DNA of 24,217 nucleotides from Chloroflexota bacterium (GTDB lineage Bacteria > Chloroflexota > Dormibacteria > Dormibacterales > Dormibacteraceae): contig VBJE01000182.1 in assembly GCA_005879675.1 (NCBI GenBank), positions 1 to 24,217 on the forward strand, given 5' to 3'. The notes beneath the pieces are model-generated. The model made no database searches. It saw only the letters and a program-made list of their open reading frames with translations, and was not told the origin of the DNA. A program made the translations under genes and the position numbers. Of this stretch, positions 5,985 through 14,456 are shown piece after piece; within the stretch, counting starts at the first letter, position 1; the number at the start of each line of letters is the position of its first letter.

Positions 5985-6809
5985 GTGGCGCTGGTCTTTG
6001 CCGCGATCGCGCCCCACGGCGGCATCGCGATCGCCGAGGCGTGCTCTCCCGACGAGCGCGACGTCGCGCTCAAGACGCGCGCCGGCATGGAAGAGCTGGG
6101 CCGGCTGTTCGAGGAGGCTCGGCCTGACGTCGCCATCGTCGCCACGCCGCACAACGTCCACGTCTCCAACGCGCTGGGCGTCATCGTCGCCGGCCGAGTG
6201 GCCGGAAGGCTGAACGGCGTCTCGCCGCCGATCCGGCTCGACCTCCCCTCCGACATGCGGCTGGCGTGGCGCCTCGTCGGGGCGATGGGTGCGGCGGGCC
6301 TGTCTGTAGCCGGCGTCAGCTTCGGTTCCAACGATCCCGAGAGCGCGGTTGCGCCGATGGACTGGGGAGTGCTCATCCCTCTTTGGTTCATGGGCGGCAG
6401 GAGCGACCCGCCGGTGCCCGTGGTTGTGGTCACGCCGGCGCGCGACCTGCCGGCCGCGGACCACGTGACGGCCGGTGCGGCGATCGCGGGCGCGGCGGCG
6501 GCGTCTGGCCGCCGGGTGGCGTTCATCGCCAGCGCCGACCACGGGCACGCGCACCGGCCTGCCGGGCCGTACGGCTATGACCCGGCCGCGGCCGAGTACG
6601 ACGCCCTCGTCGCCGATCTCGTCCGCTCGGACCGGCTCGACCGCCTGGCCGAGATACCCCGCGAGATGGTCGAGAAGGCGAAAGCCGACAGCTGGTGGCA
6701 GATGCTGATGCTCCACGGGGCGACGCGAGGGTGGCGCGGAACGCTGATCTCCTACGAAGCGCCGACCTATTTCGGGATGCTGACCGCGGCCTACAAACCT
6801 CTCAGCTGA
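5985..6809 (+). CDS. Class III extradiol dioxygenase (LigB/MEMO-like) family protein
   Basis: A 274-residue protein of the LigB/MEMO fold. Candidate metal ligands are His11 (in APHGG), His56 and His59 (in ATPHNVHV), and the later SADHGHAH. The stretch MDWGVLIPLWFM is also typical of the family. Members include aromatic ring-cleaving dioxygenases and AmmeMemoRadiSam-B proteins of unknown substrate. No partner subunit or aromatic-degradation gene is nearby, so the substrate is unknown. The start is GTG 5985, 8-10 bases after the GGGGAGG arm of the repeat. It is divergent from selD, and its 3' end overlaps the recG 3' end by 8 bases. There is no signal peptide. Confidence 0.8.
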   Translation: MALVFAAIAPHGGIAIAEACSPDERDVALKTRAGMEELGRLFEEARPDVAIVATPHNVHVSNALGVIVAGRVAGRLNGVSPPIRLDLPSDMRLAWRLVGAMGAAGLSVAGVSFGSNDPESAVAPMDWGVLIPLWFMGGRSDPPVPVVVVTPARDLPAADHVTAGAAIAGAAAASGRRVAFIASADHGHAHRPAGPYGYDPAAAEYDALVADLVRSDRLDRLAEIPREMVEKAKADSWWQMLMLHGATRGWRGTLISYEAPTYFGMLTAAYKPLS

Positions 6810-8883
6810 TCGAGGTCATCTCGAGCCGCCGCGTCGCGGCCGCCTTCAGGGCGGGGAAGCGATCGAGGCCGGAATCGTCCGCGACAAGGCGCTGGATCTC
6901 CTCCCTCGCCTCGTCGAGCAGCGCCGGGTCGCGAAGCGACTCCATCGCCGCGTCGGTGAGGCCGTGCTGGCGCGGGCCCATCAGCTCGCCGATCCCGCGC
7001 CGGTCCATGTCCTCGCGCGCCAGCGCAAACCCATCGTGGATCCTCGCCACCAGCTCGAGGCGCTGCAGGGCGCCGTCGGAGGGATCGTCGGCCAGAAGGA
7101 GGCAGTAGCTCTGCGCCGCTCCGCGCCCGACGCGGCCGCGAAACTGGTGCAGCTGCGCGAGGCCGAAGCGGTCGGCGCCCTCGATCATCATCACGCTCGC
7201 GTTGGGCACGTCCACGCCGACCTCGACCACGGCGGTGGCGACCAGGACCTGGATCTCGCCCGCGACGAAGCGCTGCATCACCTCGTCCTTTTCTTTGAGC
7301 CTCCCGTGGACGAGGCCGAGCCGAAACTCGGGAAACACCTCGGTCTGGAGCCGCTCGGCTTCGGCCGTGGCCGAGCGCACGGCAAGCGTCTCCGACTCCT
7401 CGATCAGGGGGCAGATGACAAACGCCTGGCCGCCCGCCGCGACCTCCCGCCGCACGATGTCGTATGCGCGAACCCTCTCGTCGGGGTCGATGACCTCCGT
7501 GATGACGGGGGTCCGGCCCGGTGGCATCTCGTCGAGGACCGAGACCGACATCTCTCCGTAGACCGCAAGCGCGAGCGTGCGTGGGATCGGGGTCGCGGTC
7601 ATGGCCAGGAAGTGCGGCCGGCCGCTGCCCTTGCCGCGGAGCAGCTCACGCTGACGGGTGCCGAATCGATGCTGCTCGTCGACGACGGCCAGGCCGAGGT
7701 TGGCAAACTCGACCTCCTCCTCGATCAGCGCGTGCGTGCCCACAACCAGAGCGCAGTGGCCTGACGCGGCGGCCGCTCGGACGCGCCTACGCTCGGGTGC
7801 GGACTGGCCGCTGACGAGCAGCTCCACCGTCAGGCCCGGGAAGCTGTCCTCGAGGTACGCGCGAAAGCGGTGGAGGTGCTGCCGGGCGAGGATCTCGGTC
7901 GGGGCCATCACCACCGACTGCATGCCCGACGCGTGCGCCATCGCGGCGGCGGCGGCGGCCACGGCCGTCTTGCCCGAGCCGACGTCGCCGTTCAGCAGCC
8001 GGTTCATGGGCACGGTCTGCGCCATGTCCTTGAATGCGTCCCAGATCGCCTGCCGTTGGGCGCGGGTCAGCTCGAACGCGAGTCCCGCCTTGAACGCCTC
8101 GATCACCTCCTGGCGATACGCGATGGGAGCCGCCGGCTCGGCGGCGATGCTCGCCCGGATGAGGGCGAACGCGGCCTGCAGCTCGAAGAGCTCCGCGAAA
8201 GCCATGCGCCTGCGCGCGTCGGCGAAGTCCTGGTCCGTCTCGGGCTTGTGGCCCTTGCGAATCGCGTCGGCCACGCCGATGAGGCGGTGCCGGTCGCGAA
8301 CCTCGTCCGGGACGATGTCTTCGACCCTGTCGGCAAGCGGAAGCGCCGACTCCACCCAGCGCGCGATCTTGCGCGAGCTGAGGCCCTCGACCAGGTGGTA
8401 CTTCGGCATCAGCCCGCCAACGCGCGTCGGCTTTACCTCCTCGCGGTCCTCGAGGCGCTCGTAGTGGGGGTTCTGCATCTGCAGCGCCGCACCGAAGCGA
8501 GCGGACTTTACCGTGCCGGCGACGGCGATCCGATCACCGTTGTGCAGCTGCTTGGCGACGTACGGCTGGTTGAACCAGACCAGTCGCAGAGCCGCCCCCA
8601 CGTCGTCTCGGATCGTCGCCTCCGTCAGCCGGATCCGGCGTCGCAGCGACTGCTTCGCGCTGATGGACGTGACCGTGCCGACGACAGTTGCCTGCTGACC
8701 ATCCCGAAGTCCCACGACCTCGGTCGGCGCGCCGTAGGTCTCCCAGTCGAAAGGCAGGGTCAGGAGCAGGTCGCGGACGGTCGCGATGTCGAGCTTTGCC
8801 AGCCGCTTCACATCGGGAGCCTTGACCTGGGGCAGCGCGGAGACCGGCGCGTCCAGAGCTTGCGGGAGAGCGACGATCGGCAT
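6802..8883 (-). CDS. recG: ATP-dependent DNA helicase RecG
   Basis: RecG is a superfamily-2 motor that remodels stalled replication forks and Holliday junctions. The product is 693 residues, the usual length. It has an N-terminal OB-fold wedge domain (about residues 60-130, ATVVGTVTSISAK to AVAGTVKSARFG), Walker A GDVGSGKT (299-306), APTEILARQH (327-335), the DEQH box with HRFGTRQR (402-410), MTATPIPRTLA, and the C-terminal GRVGRG and SYCLLL blocks. Start ATG 8883. It ends 8 bases inside the convergent LigB/MEMO-family gene. Position next to rsmD/coaD and fakA fits the conserved neighbourhood in Firmicutes and Actinobacteria. Confidence 0.97.
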   Translation of the reverse strand: MPIVALPQALDAPVSALPQVKAPDVKRLAKLDIATVRDLLLTLPFDWETYGAPTEVVGLRDGQQATVVGTVTSISAKQSLRRRIRLTEATIRDDVGAALRLVWFNQPYVAKQLHNGDRIAVAGTVKSARFGAALQMQNPHYERLEDREEVKPTRVGGLMPKYHLVEGLSSRKIARWVESALPLADRVEDIVPDEVRDRHRLIGVADAIRKGHKPETDQDFADARRRMAFAELFELQAAFALIRASIAAEPAAPIAYRQEVIEAFKAGLAFELTRAQRQAIWDAFKDMAQTVPMNRLLNGDVGSGKTAVAAAAAAMAHASGMQSVVMAPTEILARQHLHRFRAYLEDSFPGLTVELLVSGQSAPERRRVRAAAASGHCALVVGTHALIEEEVEFANLGLAVVDEQHRFGTRQRELLRGKGSGRPHFLAMTATPIPRTLALAVYGEMSVSVLDEMPPGRTPVITEVIDPDERVRAYDIVRREVAAGGQAFVICPLIEESETLAVRSATAEAERLQTEVFPEFRLGLVHGRLKEKDEVMQRFVAGEIQVLVATAVVEVGVDVPNASVMMIEGADRFGLAQLHQFRGRVGRGAAQSYCLLLADDPSDGALQRLELVARIHDGFALAREDMDRRGIGELMGPRQHGLTDAAMESLRDPALLDEAREEIQRLVADDSGLDRFPALKAAATRRLEMTSIS

Positions 8884-8890
8884 CTACGGT

Positions 8891-9751
8891 ATGTTCCGAA
8901 CGGGGGCCAACGTGGAACGCAGGCGAATCGGCATCATCGTCATCGGGCTCTTGATCCTTGGAATGATCGGCTATGCGGGGGCGAGCACCTTCTACTCTGC
9001 CTCACGGGTCAATGCGGCGGAGCGCACGCTGGGCTCGGTGGTCTCGCATCAAAACACCCTCAACGCGGCCTTCGACGAGATCAACACGCAACTGAGCGCC
9101 CTCAACACCAGCGCGGCGTTCGACTCCGAGCAGGCGCTGACACTGGTCGACCGATCGATCGGGAGCTCGCGCGTGGCGATGGAGACCATCGACGGCGACG
9201 ACGCGGCCCTTCGCGGCGCAGCCGACAACCTGCGGGCGATGCCGTGGCTGTCCGTGGTCCGCCGCGACAGCGTCGACCGCGAGGCGAGCAGGATCGCGCA
9301 TGCCCGCAACGCGCTCGCGGCGGCGAGGACCATCGCCTCCGACGAATTGCTCGACGGCCAGTTCTGGCGTGCTCTCTACTCGGGCCTCGCCCACTTCACG
9401 ACCCTCAACGTCCAGGGCGCCTCGGGCGACGTCGCCGGCGCCCGGACCACGCTGGCCAAGATGAAGAGCGCGATCGACGACGCCACCAGGCTGTCGGTCG
9501 CGCCCGGCCTTCCCCCCGATCTGCACGCCCTCATGGGCGACCTGCAGGCGTTCGTCGCCGACTACGCCAAGAAACTGGACGCCCAGGCGGCGGGCGATTA
9601 CGACGCCGAGGCCGCGGCCGACGCGAGCGTCGCGGCCGATGCGACCAGGATCGCCAGGTACGACATCGACAAGATCGGCGGCGAGATCGACGCCTTCTAC
9701 CGGCCGATGGTCGACCGTTACAACTCGGAGATCACAGCCGCGACTGCCTGA
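8891..9751 (+). CDS. One-helix membrane-anchored coiled-coil protein, unknown function
   Basis: I do not recognise a family. The 286 residues have a short basic N-terminus (VERRR), one membrane helix at about residues 13-31 (IGIIVIGLLILGMIGYAGA), then about 250 mostly helical residues, probably outside the membrane. A late AAGDYDAEAAADASVAADATRIARYDIDKI stretch is Ala/Asp-rich and coiled-coil-like. The arrangement recalls the sensor part of a methyl-accepting or four-helix-bundle protein, but no signalling domain follows. The start is uncertain: ATG 8891 is only 7 bases from the divergent recG start, while GTG 8912, preceded by GGGGG, would be the better-spaced choice. It overlaps the convergent 69-residue gene by 20 bases. 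Confidence 0.75.
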   Translation: MFRTGANVERRRIGIIVIGLLILGMIGYAGASTFYSASRVNAAERTLGSVVSHQNTLNAAFDEINTQLSALNTSAAFDSEQALTLVDRSIGSSRVAMETIDGDDAALRGAADNLRAMPWLSVVRRDSVDREASRIAHARNALAAARTIASDELLDGQFWRALYSGLAHFTTLNVQGASGDVAGARTTLAKMKSAIDDATRLSVAPGLPPDLHALMGDLQAFVADYAKKLDAQAAGDYDAEAAADASVAADATRIARYDIDKIGGEIDAFYRPMVDRYNSEITAATA

Positions 9752-9941
9752 CGGCATCAGCCCGCGCGAACCATACGAGCTGGCCGGCAAGCAACACGAC
9801 CATGATGACGAGCGCGGGGCCTCCAAACCGCGAGACCGCGAGCCACCCGGCGGCGAGGATGAAGACCACGACGGCGCTCTGCAGCCAGTCGCCGACGACG
9901 AGACCGACGACACGCCGGGCCGCCGAGCGCAGGAAGCTCAC
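9732..9941 (-). CDS. Small two-helix membrane protein
   Basis: A 69-residue protein with two predicted membrane helices (about residues 22-37 and 41-58), a basic N-terminus (FLRSAARR) and a basic C-terminus. Its GTG start at 9941 overlaps the stop of the upstream COG4280-like gene as GTGA, so the two are translationally coupled and probably partners. No family is recognised. Confidence 0.7.
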   Translation of the reverse strand: MSFLRSAARRVVGLVVGDWLQSAVVVFILAAGWLAVSRFGGPALVIMVVLLAGQLVWFARADAVRQSRL

Positions 9942-10660
9942 GCGAGCGCCGGCCGCCTGATGAGGGCGATCGCCAGGCGCGACGCGAGGAAGTAGATCGC
10001 CGCCAGGCCCAGGATGGAGACGAAGTCGAGCGGCCACGCCGCGCCCATTCCCTCCGCTGCCCAGAAGGTGCCCAGGCTGGTGAGGATCACGCCCACCCCG
10101 TACTTCAGAGTGTTCTCCGGCACCCGCGCGAGCGGTTTGCGCACGAGCAGGCCGGCGGCGGCGATGACGACCATGGCCACAAGCCCGCCCGCGATCGCGG
10201 CGGGAAAACCGTGCCCGGCGCCTCCGACCGCGATGACGATGAACACGACCTCCAGGCCTTCGAGGAAGACGCCCTTGAACGCGAGCACGAACCCGACCCA
10301 GTCGCGCGTCGCGGCCGCCTGCCCCAGCTGCGAGACCGCCTGCCTGTACGCGTGGTCCTCGTCATGCATCGCCACCACGCCGGCCGAACGCAGCACCGCC
10401 CTGTGCAGCCAGCGCAAGCCGAAGAGAAGGAGCAGCGTGCCGACGACGAGCTTGAGCGCCGATTCGGGCACGGTGGTGACGAGGAGCTGTCCGAACGCGA
10501 CCACGAGCACGGCCAGCGTCAGCAACGCGGCGGCGGCGCCCATGAGTGGGTCCCGCCACCCGCGCGTCAGGCCCACGGCCAGGACGATGGTCAGAGCTTC
10601 GGTCGACTCGACCGCCGAGCCGAGGAATGCAGCCCCGAATATGAAGATCTGCTGACCCAT
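9938..10660 (-). CDS. Multi-pass membrane protein, COG4280-like
   Basis: The 240-residue product has about six or seven membrane helices. Two helices carry E-x-x-E motifs: EST-E at residues 18-21 (followed by ALTIVLAVGLTRGWR) and EGLE at 134-137 (followed by VVFIVIAVG). The paired acidic motifs resemble those of FTR1 iron permeases and GDT1/TMEM165-type transporters, so metal-ion transport is a reasonable guess but unproven. A charged loop between the halves holds MHDEDHAYRQAVSQ. Start ATG 10660 has GAGGG about 6 bases upstream. It is followed by the coupled 69-residue gene and is divergent from the MpaB-type gene. I assign the COG from memory of its motif, with moderate confidence. Confidence 0.65.
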   Translation of the reverse strand: MGQQIFIFGAAFLGSAVESTEALTIVLAVGLTRGWRDPLMGAAAALLTLAVLVVAFGQLLVTTVPESALKLVVGTLLLLFGLRWLHRAVLRSAGVVAMHDEDHAYRQAVSQLGQAAATRDWVGFVLAFKGVFLEGLEVVFIVIAVGGAGHGFPAAIAGGLVAMVVIAAAGLLVRKPLARVPENTLKYGVGVILTSLGTFWAAEGMGAAWPLDFVSILGLAAIYFLASRLAIALIRRPALA

Positions 10661-10697
10661 GGAGACCCTCGTGAGATTAGGGGTTTAATGGGAACCG

Positions 10698-11492
10698 ATG
10701 CGCCCAGGCCTGTACGCCGACGACTCGATCACGCGGCGCGTGAACCGCGAGAACGTGCTGATGCTCGGGGGCGGAAGAGCGCTGCTGATGCAGCTGGCCC
10801 ACCCGAAGGTCGCCGCGGGCGTCGATGAGCACTCGGACTTCCGCCAGCGGCCGATGCACCGGCTGCGGCGAACGATCCGGCTCACGATGGCCATCATCTT
10901 CGGTGACCGTGAAACAGCGCTGGCCGCGGCGCGATCGGTCAATCGCGTGCACCAGCACGTGCGCGGCGAAAGCTACAGCGCCCTTGACACCGACCTGTTG
11001 CTCTGGGTGCACGCCACGCTCGTCGATACGGCGCTCGCGACCTATGAGACCTTCGTCCATCCGCTCCCACCCGACGAACGCGAGGCCTTCTTCCAGGAGA
11101 TGAAGCTGCTGGGCGAGCTGCTCGGCGTCGCGCGCGAGCGATTCCCCGCCACCCTGGCCGAGTTCGAAGCGTACGTCGCGTCGATGATCGGAGGCGGCTC
11201 GGTCGCCGTCGGCCCGACGGCGCGCGACCTGGCGAAGCTTGTCGTGCGGCCGAGGCTGCTGAGGCTCCCGGGGCCGGTCTTCGTGCCGTGGGAGCTGATC
11301 ACCGCGGGTCTGCTGCCGCCTAGCTTGCGCCGGGAGTATGGGCTCACCTGGGGCAAGCGGCAGGCGCAGGTCTTCCGCCTGCTCACGATCGCGGTCCCGA
11401 GACTGGTCGCCGTCACGCCGCCCATCCTCAGGGTCTGGCCGCTGCCCGGGCGCAACGTGAGCCTGGCGGGCGACTTTTCGATCAGCGCTTGA
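10698..11492 (+). CDS. DUF2236 / MpaB-Lcp family oxygenase
   Basis: The product has 264 residues. The family blocks are visible: LMLGGGRALLMQLAHPKVAAGV near the start, RLTMAIIFGDRETALAAA then VNRVHQHVRG, and DLLLWVHATLVDTALATYE. Families of this type (mycophenolic-acid MpaB, latex-clearing protein Lcp) are helical heme-b oxygenases, with histidines in these blocks as the likely heme or catalytic residues. The substrate cannot be inferred. ATG 10698 is used; an upstream GGGAACC is a weak ribosome-binding site. There is no signal peptide. It ends just before a short hairpin shared with the convergent DegV gene. Confidence 0.85.
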   Translation: MRPGLYADDSITRRVNRENVLMLGGGRALLMQLAHPKVAAGVDEHSDFRQRPMHRLRRTIRLTMAIIFGDRETALAAARSVNRVHQHVRGESYSALDTDLLLWVHATLVDTALATYETFVHPLPPDEREAFFQEMKLLGELLGVARERFPATLAEFEAYVASMIGGGSVAVGPTARDLAKLVVRPRLLRLPGPVFVPWELITAGLLPPSLRREYGLTWGKRQAQVFRLLTIAVPRLVAVTPPILRVWPLPGRNVSLAGDFSISA

Positions 11493-11497
11493 GCAAT

Positions 11498-11513
11498 TAG
11501 CGCTGCGGCGCTA
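11498..11513. terminator. Short hairpin between convergent genes
   Basis: TAGCGC (11498-11503) pairs with GCGCTA (11508-11513) around TGCG. It lies between the convergent MpaB-type and DegV genes and includes the DegV stop. It could act in both directions, but no T-run is present. Confidence 0.4.
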
Positions 11514-12338
11514 GGCCTTCAGATAGACCAGACCGAGGGCTTTCGGGCCTGTGTGCGTGCCCAGCACGCAGCCGATCTGACCGATGGGAACGTCGAGGTC
11601 GGGCAGCTCGCGGCGCAGCTCTGAGGCGATCTCCTCCGCCTCGTCCGGCGCCTGCGCGTGCATCACCGCCAGTGTCTCCACCGGCATCTCAGTGCGGAAG
11701 AACTCGACCATGCGCGGAATCGCACGCGAACGTGTGCGCACGCGGTCGACGGACTTGATCTCCCTGTCCGCGACGAGGAGCAGCGGCTTCAGGTCCAGCA
11801 TGGTCCCGATCATCGCCTGCGCCCGGCTGACACGCCCGCCCATCTCGATGTAGCGCAGCGTGTCAAGCAGCGCCAGCACCCGGCATTTCGGCACCCGCCG
11901 CTGCACAGCCTCGGTCGCATCGGCCAGCGTCGGGCTCTCGGCGGCGACCCTGCAAAGGAAGGCGATCGGCATCGACACCGTCTGGCTGTCGACCACGTTG
12001 ACCGGAAACCCCACGACCGACGATGCCCCGACCCTGGCCGCCTCTGCCGTCGCGGAGAGTTGCTCTCCGATGTGGATGGAGATGCAGCCGTCGTGGTGTT
12101 TCGCCAGACGCCGGTAGACCTCGGCAAACTCTCCCGGCGAAGGCGCCGAGGTCTTCGGCAGCGCGGACGATGCGGCCAGCCGGGCGAAGAACTGCTCGTC
12201 GGTCATGTCGACCCGGTCGCGAAACGTCTCCGTGCCAAAGAGGACCTTGAGGGGCACGACCTCGATTCCGTAGCGATCGCGCCACTCGTCAGGCAGGTCG
12301 GCGGTCGAGTCGGTCACGACCGCGAAGCTGCGCTTCAT
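11511..12338 (-). CDS. DegV family fatty-acid-binding protein (FakB-like)
   Basis: A 275-residue DegV protein. These proteins bind a fatty acid and present it to the kinase FakA, which makes acyl-phosphate for membrane lipid synthesis. The start VVTDSTADLP and following IEVVPLKVLFG, the TSAPSPGEF loop, ISIHIGEQLSATAEAAR and VVDSQTVSM are all typical, as is the late R-x-R-SRAIPRM region. The C-terminal VLGTHTGPKALGLVYL closes the fold. ATG 12338 is 13 bases after the fakA stop, so the two form an operon. The adjacency to FakA supports a FakB role over the older vague DegV label. The bound acid is not predictable here. Confidence 0.93.
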   Translation of the reverse strand: MKRSFAVVTDSTADLPDEWRDRYGIEVVPLKVLFGTETFRDRVDMTDEQFFARLAASSALPKTSAPSPGEFAEVYRRLAKHHDGCISIHIGEQLSATAEAARVGASSVVGFPVNVVDSQTVSMPIAFLCRVAAESPTLADATEAVQRRVPKCRVLALLDTLRYIEMGGRVSRAQAMIGTMLDLKPLLLVADREIKSVDRVRTRSRAIPRMVEFFRTEMPVETLAVMHAQAPDEAEEIASELRRELPDLDVPIGQIGCVLGTHTGPKALGLVYLKA

Positions 12339-12351
12339 TCAGGGAGGCGCG

Positions 12352-13992
12352 CTATTCGACGGACAGGATGAAGGGGTAGTGCTGCTGGCCGCCCTGCTGC
12401 ACCTCGACCTCGAGGCTGGGGTAGTTATTGCGGATCTCGGACTCGAGCCGCGACATCTCGGCGTCGGTCGCCTGCTGCCCGCGGTACACGGTGACGAGCT
12501 CGTAAGCGTCGGGACCGAGCTTGCCCAGCGCCTGCTTGATGACGTCGGCGTAGTCGGCGCCCGCGAACTCGAGCCGGTCGTTGATGAGGCCGATCACGTC
12601 GCCCTTCTTCACCTTCACACCGTTCGACCGCGTGTCGCGGACCGCGTGGGTCACCTCGATCGTCTGCACGCGCTCGGCCTCGGCCTTCATCGCCCGCAGG
12701 TTCTCGTCCGCCGGCCGCTCCGGCCGGAACGCCACGACGGCCGACACGCCCTGGGGCACGCTGTGGGTCTCGACGACGTGGACCTTCTTCTTCGTCAGGC
12801 CGATCACCTGCTTGGCCGCCGGGATGACGTTGCCGTTGTTGGGCAGGAGGACCACCTCGTCGTAGGGCACCGACTCGATCGCGGTGAGCATGTCCTGCGT
12901 GCTCGGGTTCATCGTCTGGCCGCCCTCGATGATGGCGTCCACGCCGAGCCCGCGGAAGATCTCGACAAGACCGCGCCCCGCGACCACCGCGACGATGCCG
13001 ATCCCGTTCGGGCGGGGGGCGGACGTTGCCGTCCCGCCCTCCGTCTCCAGGATCCGGCGATGCTGCGTCGACATGTCGCCGACGTTCAGCTTCAGGAGCT
13101 TGCCGTACCCTCCCGCGAGGTTGATGACGCTGGTCGGATCGTCGGTGTGCACGTGGACCTTGACGAGCTCCGGCTCGCCGACCACGAGCACGGAGTTGCC
13201 CAGCGCCTCGATCTGGCCGCGGATCAGCTCGGTGTCGAGGTTCATGCCTTCGATGAGGAACTCGGTGCAGTAGCCCCAGCCGCCCTCAGGCAAGGCGAGC
13301 GACACCTGGGACGCGGGCGAGATGGGTTTCCTGGCTTCCGCAAGCATCGCGGCGGCCGGCTCACTCTCCTCGACCGTCTTGAGCATGCCCTCGAGGATCA
13401 GCTGCAGCCCATACCCGCCGGCGTCGACGACACCGGCATCGCGCAGGATCTGGAGCTGGCTCGGCGTCTTGAGCACGGCCGCGCGCGCGCCCGCGGCGGC
13501 GGCGGCGATGACGCGTGGAACGTTGGTGTCCATGCCCGAGGCGGCCGCGGCGGCGGCGCGACCAGCCTCGCGCGCGACCGTGAGGATGGTGCCCTCCGTA
13601 GGCTTGTTGACCGCGCGGTAGGCGGCGTTGGCCGCCTCCTCGAACGCGGCGGCGAGCTCCGCCGGCGTGAGCGAGCTCTTGCCCTCGACCGCGCGCGCGA
13701 AGCCGCGAAAGATCTGGGACAGGATCACCCCCGAGTTGCCGCGCGCGCCCATGAGACTCCCGTGCGAGGCGAGCTTGGCGATCTTGCTCACCTCCGCGGC
13801 GTTCGATTCCTTCACGTCCTCGACCGCCGACTGCAGGGTCAGCAGCATGTTCGTGCCGGTGTCGCCGTCGGGCACCGGAAAGACGTTGAGCCGGTTTACC
13901 TCTTCATGGTTGGTGCCCAGCCAGATGAGACTGCCGAGCAGCGCCCGCTTGAACAGCGGGCCGTCGACGCCCATCGCCTTCGTGGCGGCCAA
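12352..13992 (-). CDS. fakA: Fatty acid kinase FakA (DAK-like, YloV family)
   Basis: A 546-residue ATP-dependent kinase that phosphorylates fatty acids held by FakB/DegV proteins. The N-terminal DhaL-type nucleotide domain has NVFPVPDGDTGTNM (residues 36-49, metal-binding aspartates) and LMGARGNSGVILSQIF near residue 85. The linker GVVDAGGYGLQ is followed by the YloV middle domain and a DegV-like C-terminal half (NPSTQDML, VVLLPNNGNVIPAA). The length is normal. The start could be TTG 13992 or, better matched to the family, ATG at 13974. It is downstream of asp23 by 3 bases and upstream of the DegV gene, matching the asp23-fakA order in Bacillus. Confidence 0.95.
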   Translation of the reverse strand: MAATKAMGVDGPLFKRALLGSLIWLGTNHEEVNRLNVFPVPDGDTGTNMLLTLQSAVEDVKESNAAEVSKIAKLASHGSLMGARGNSGVILSQIFRGFARAVEGKSSLTPAELAAAFEEAANAAYRAVNKPTEGTILTVAREAGRAAAAAASGMDTNVPRVIAAAAAGARAAVLKTPSQLQILRDAGVVDAGGYGLQLILEGMLKTVEESEPAAAMLAEARKPISPASQVSLALPEGGWGYCTEFLIEGMNLDTELIRGQIEALGNSVLVVGEPELVKVHVHTDDPTSVINLAGGYGKLLKLNVGDMSTQHRRILETEGGTATSAPRPNGIGIVAVVAGRGLVEIFRGLGVDAIIEGGQTMNPSTQDMLTAIESVPYDEVVLLPNNGNVIPAAKQVIGLTKKKVHVVETHSVPQGVSAVVAFRPERPADENLRAMKAEAERVQTIEVTHAVRDTRSNGVKVKKGDVIGLINDRLEFAGADYADVIKQALGKLGPDAYELVTVYRGQQATDAEMSRLESEIRNNYPSLEVEVQQGGQQHYPFILSVE

Positions 13993-13995
13993 GGC

Positions 13996-14385
13996 TCAGG
14001 TGCTCTCTTCGCGAACGCCCTGGACGTTGACGTTGACCCTGACGACGGGCACGTTGACCGACCGCTCGACCTCGAACTTCACCGTCTCCTGGAGGTTGTG
14101 CGCGACCTCCGAGATGCGGATGCCGTACTGGACGATGACGTAGACGTCGATGACCAGGCCCTCGTCGGCCTGCTCGACGTCGACGCCCTTGTCGACGTTC
14201 TCACGCCGCAGCAGCTCCGCGAAACCGTCGCGCAGGCCCCGCGCGGCCATGCCGCCGATGCCGTAGCAGCGCGTGGCGGCGTGGCCGGCTATGGCGGCTA
14301 CGGCCGAGGGAAAAACCTCGATCCGGCCCCATTGCCGGGACTGGATCAGGGCGGTCGTGGTCTTCGAGGCCATCCGAGGGCTCAT
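13996..14385 (-). CDS. Asp23/YloU family protein
   Basis: A 129-residue Asp23/Gls24 family protein. The core VFPSAVAAIAGHAATRCYGIGGMAAR is the family signature; the C-terminal half (VDVYVIVQYGIRISEVAHNLQETVKFEVE and VNVNVQGV) is the conserved alpha-beta part. Relatives are linked to cell-envelope stress and often sit beside fakA, as here. Start ATG 14385, or ATG 14373. Its 5' end faces rpmB in the usual divergent arrangement. Confidence 0.92.
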   Translation of the reverse strand: MSPRMASKTTTALIQSRQWGRIEVFPSAVAAIAGHAATRCYGIGGMAARGLRDGFAELLRRENVDKGVDVEQADEGLVIDVYVIVQYGIRISEVAHNLQETVKFEVERSVNVPVVRVNVNVQGVREEST

Positions 14386-14387
14386 GG

Positions 14388-14393
14388 TACAAT
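14388..14393 (+). promoter_or_regulatory. Candidate -10 box of rpmB
   Basis: TACAAT sits about 64 bases before the rpmB start, in the 71-base divergent gap with asp23. The best -35 match, TTCGAG (19-base spacer), is weak. It would start the message near 14400, just before the leader hairpin. Confidence 0.35.
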
Positions 14394-14401
14394 TCGGCTC
14401 C

Positions 14402-14431
14402 GCGCGCAAGCGTCGGAACGTCGTTGCGCGC
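14402..14431 (+). promoter_or_regulatory. Leader hairpin upstream of rpmB
   Basis: GCGCGCAA (14402-14409) pairs perfectly with TTGCGCGC (14424-14431), with CGT/ACG pairing inside the loop. It would form at the start of the rpmB 5' leader, ahead of GGAAGG (14445-14450). An autoregulatory or stability role is possible. Confidence 0.45.
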
Positions 14432-14456
14432 CCCAACTCCAGCCGGAAGGTAACTC

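Noticed and set aside
7870..9960. Long plus-strand ORF (696 residues) opposite recG
   Set aside because: Low-complexity Arg/His-rich translation, antisense to a clear recG; typical GC-rich shadow frame.
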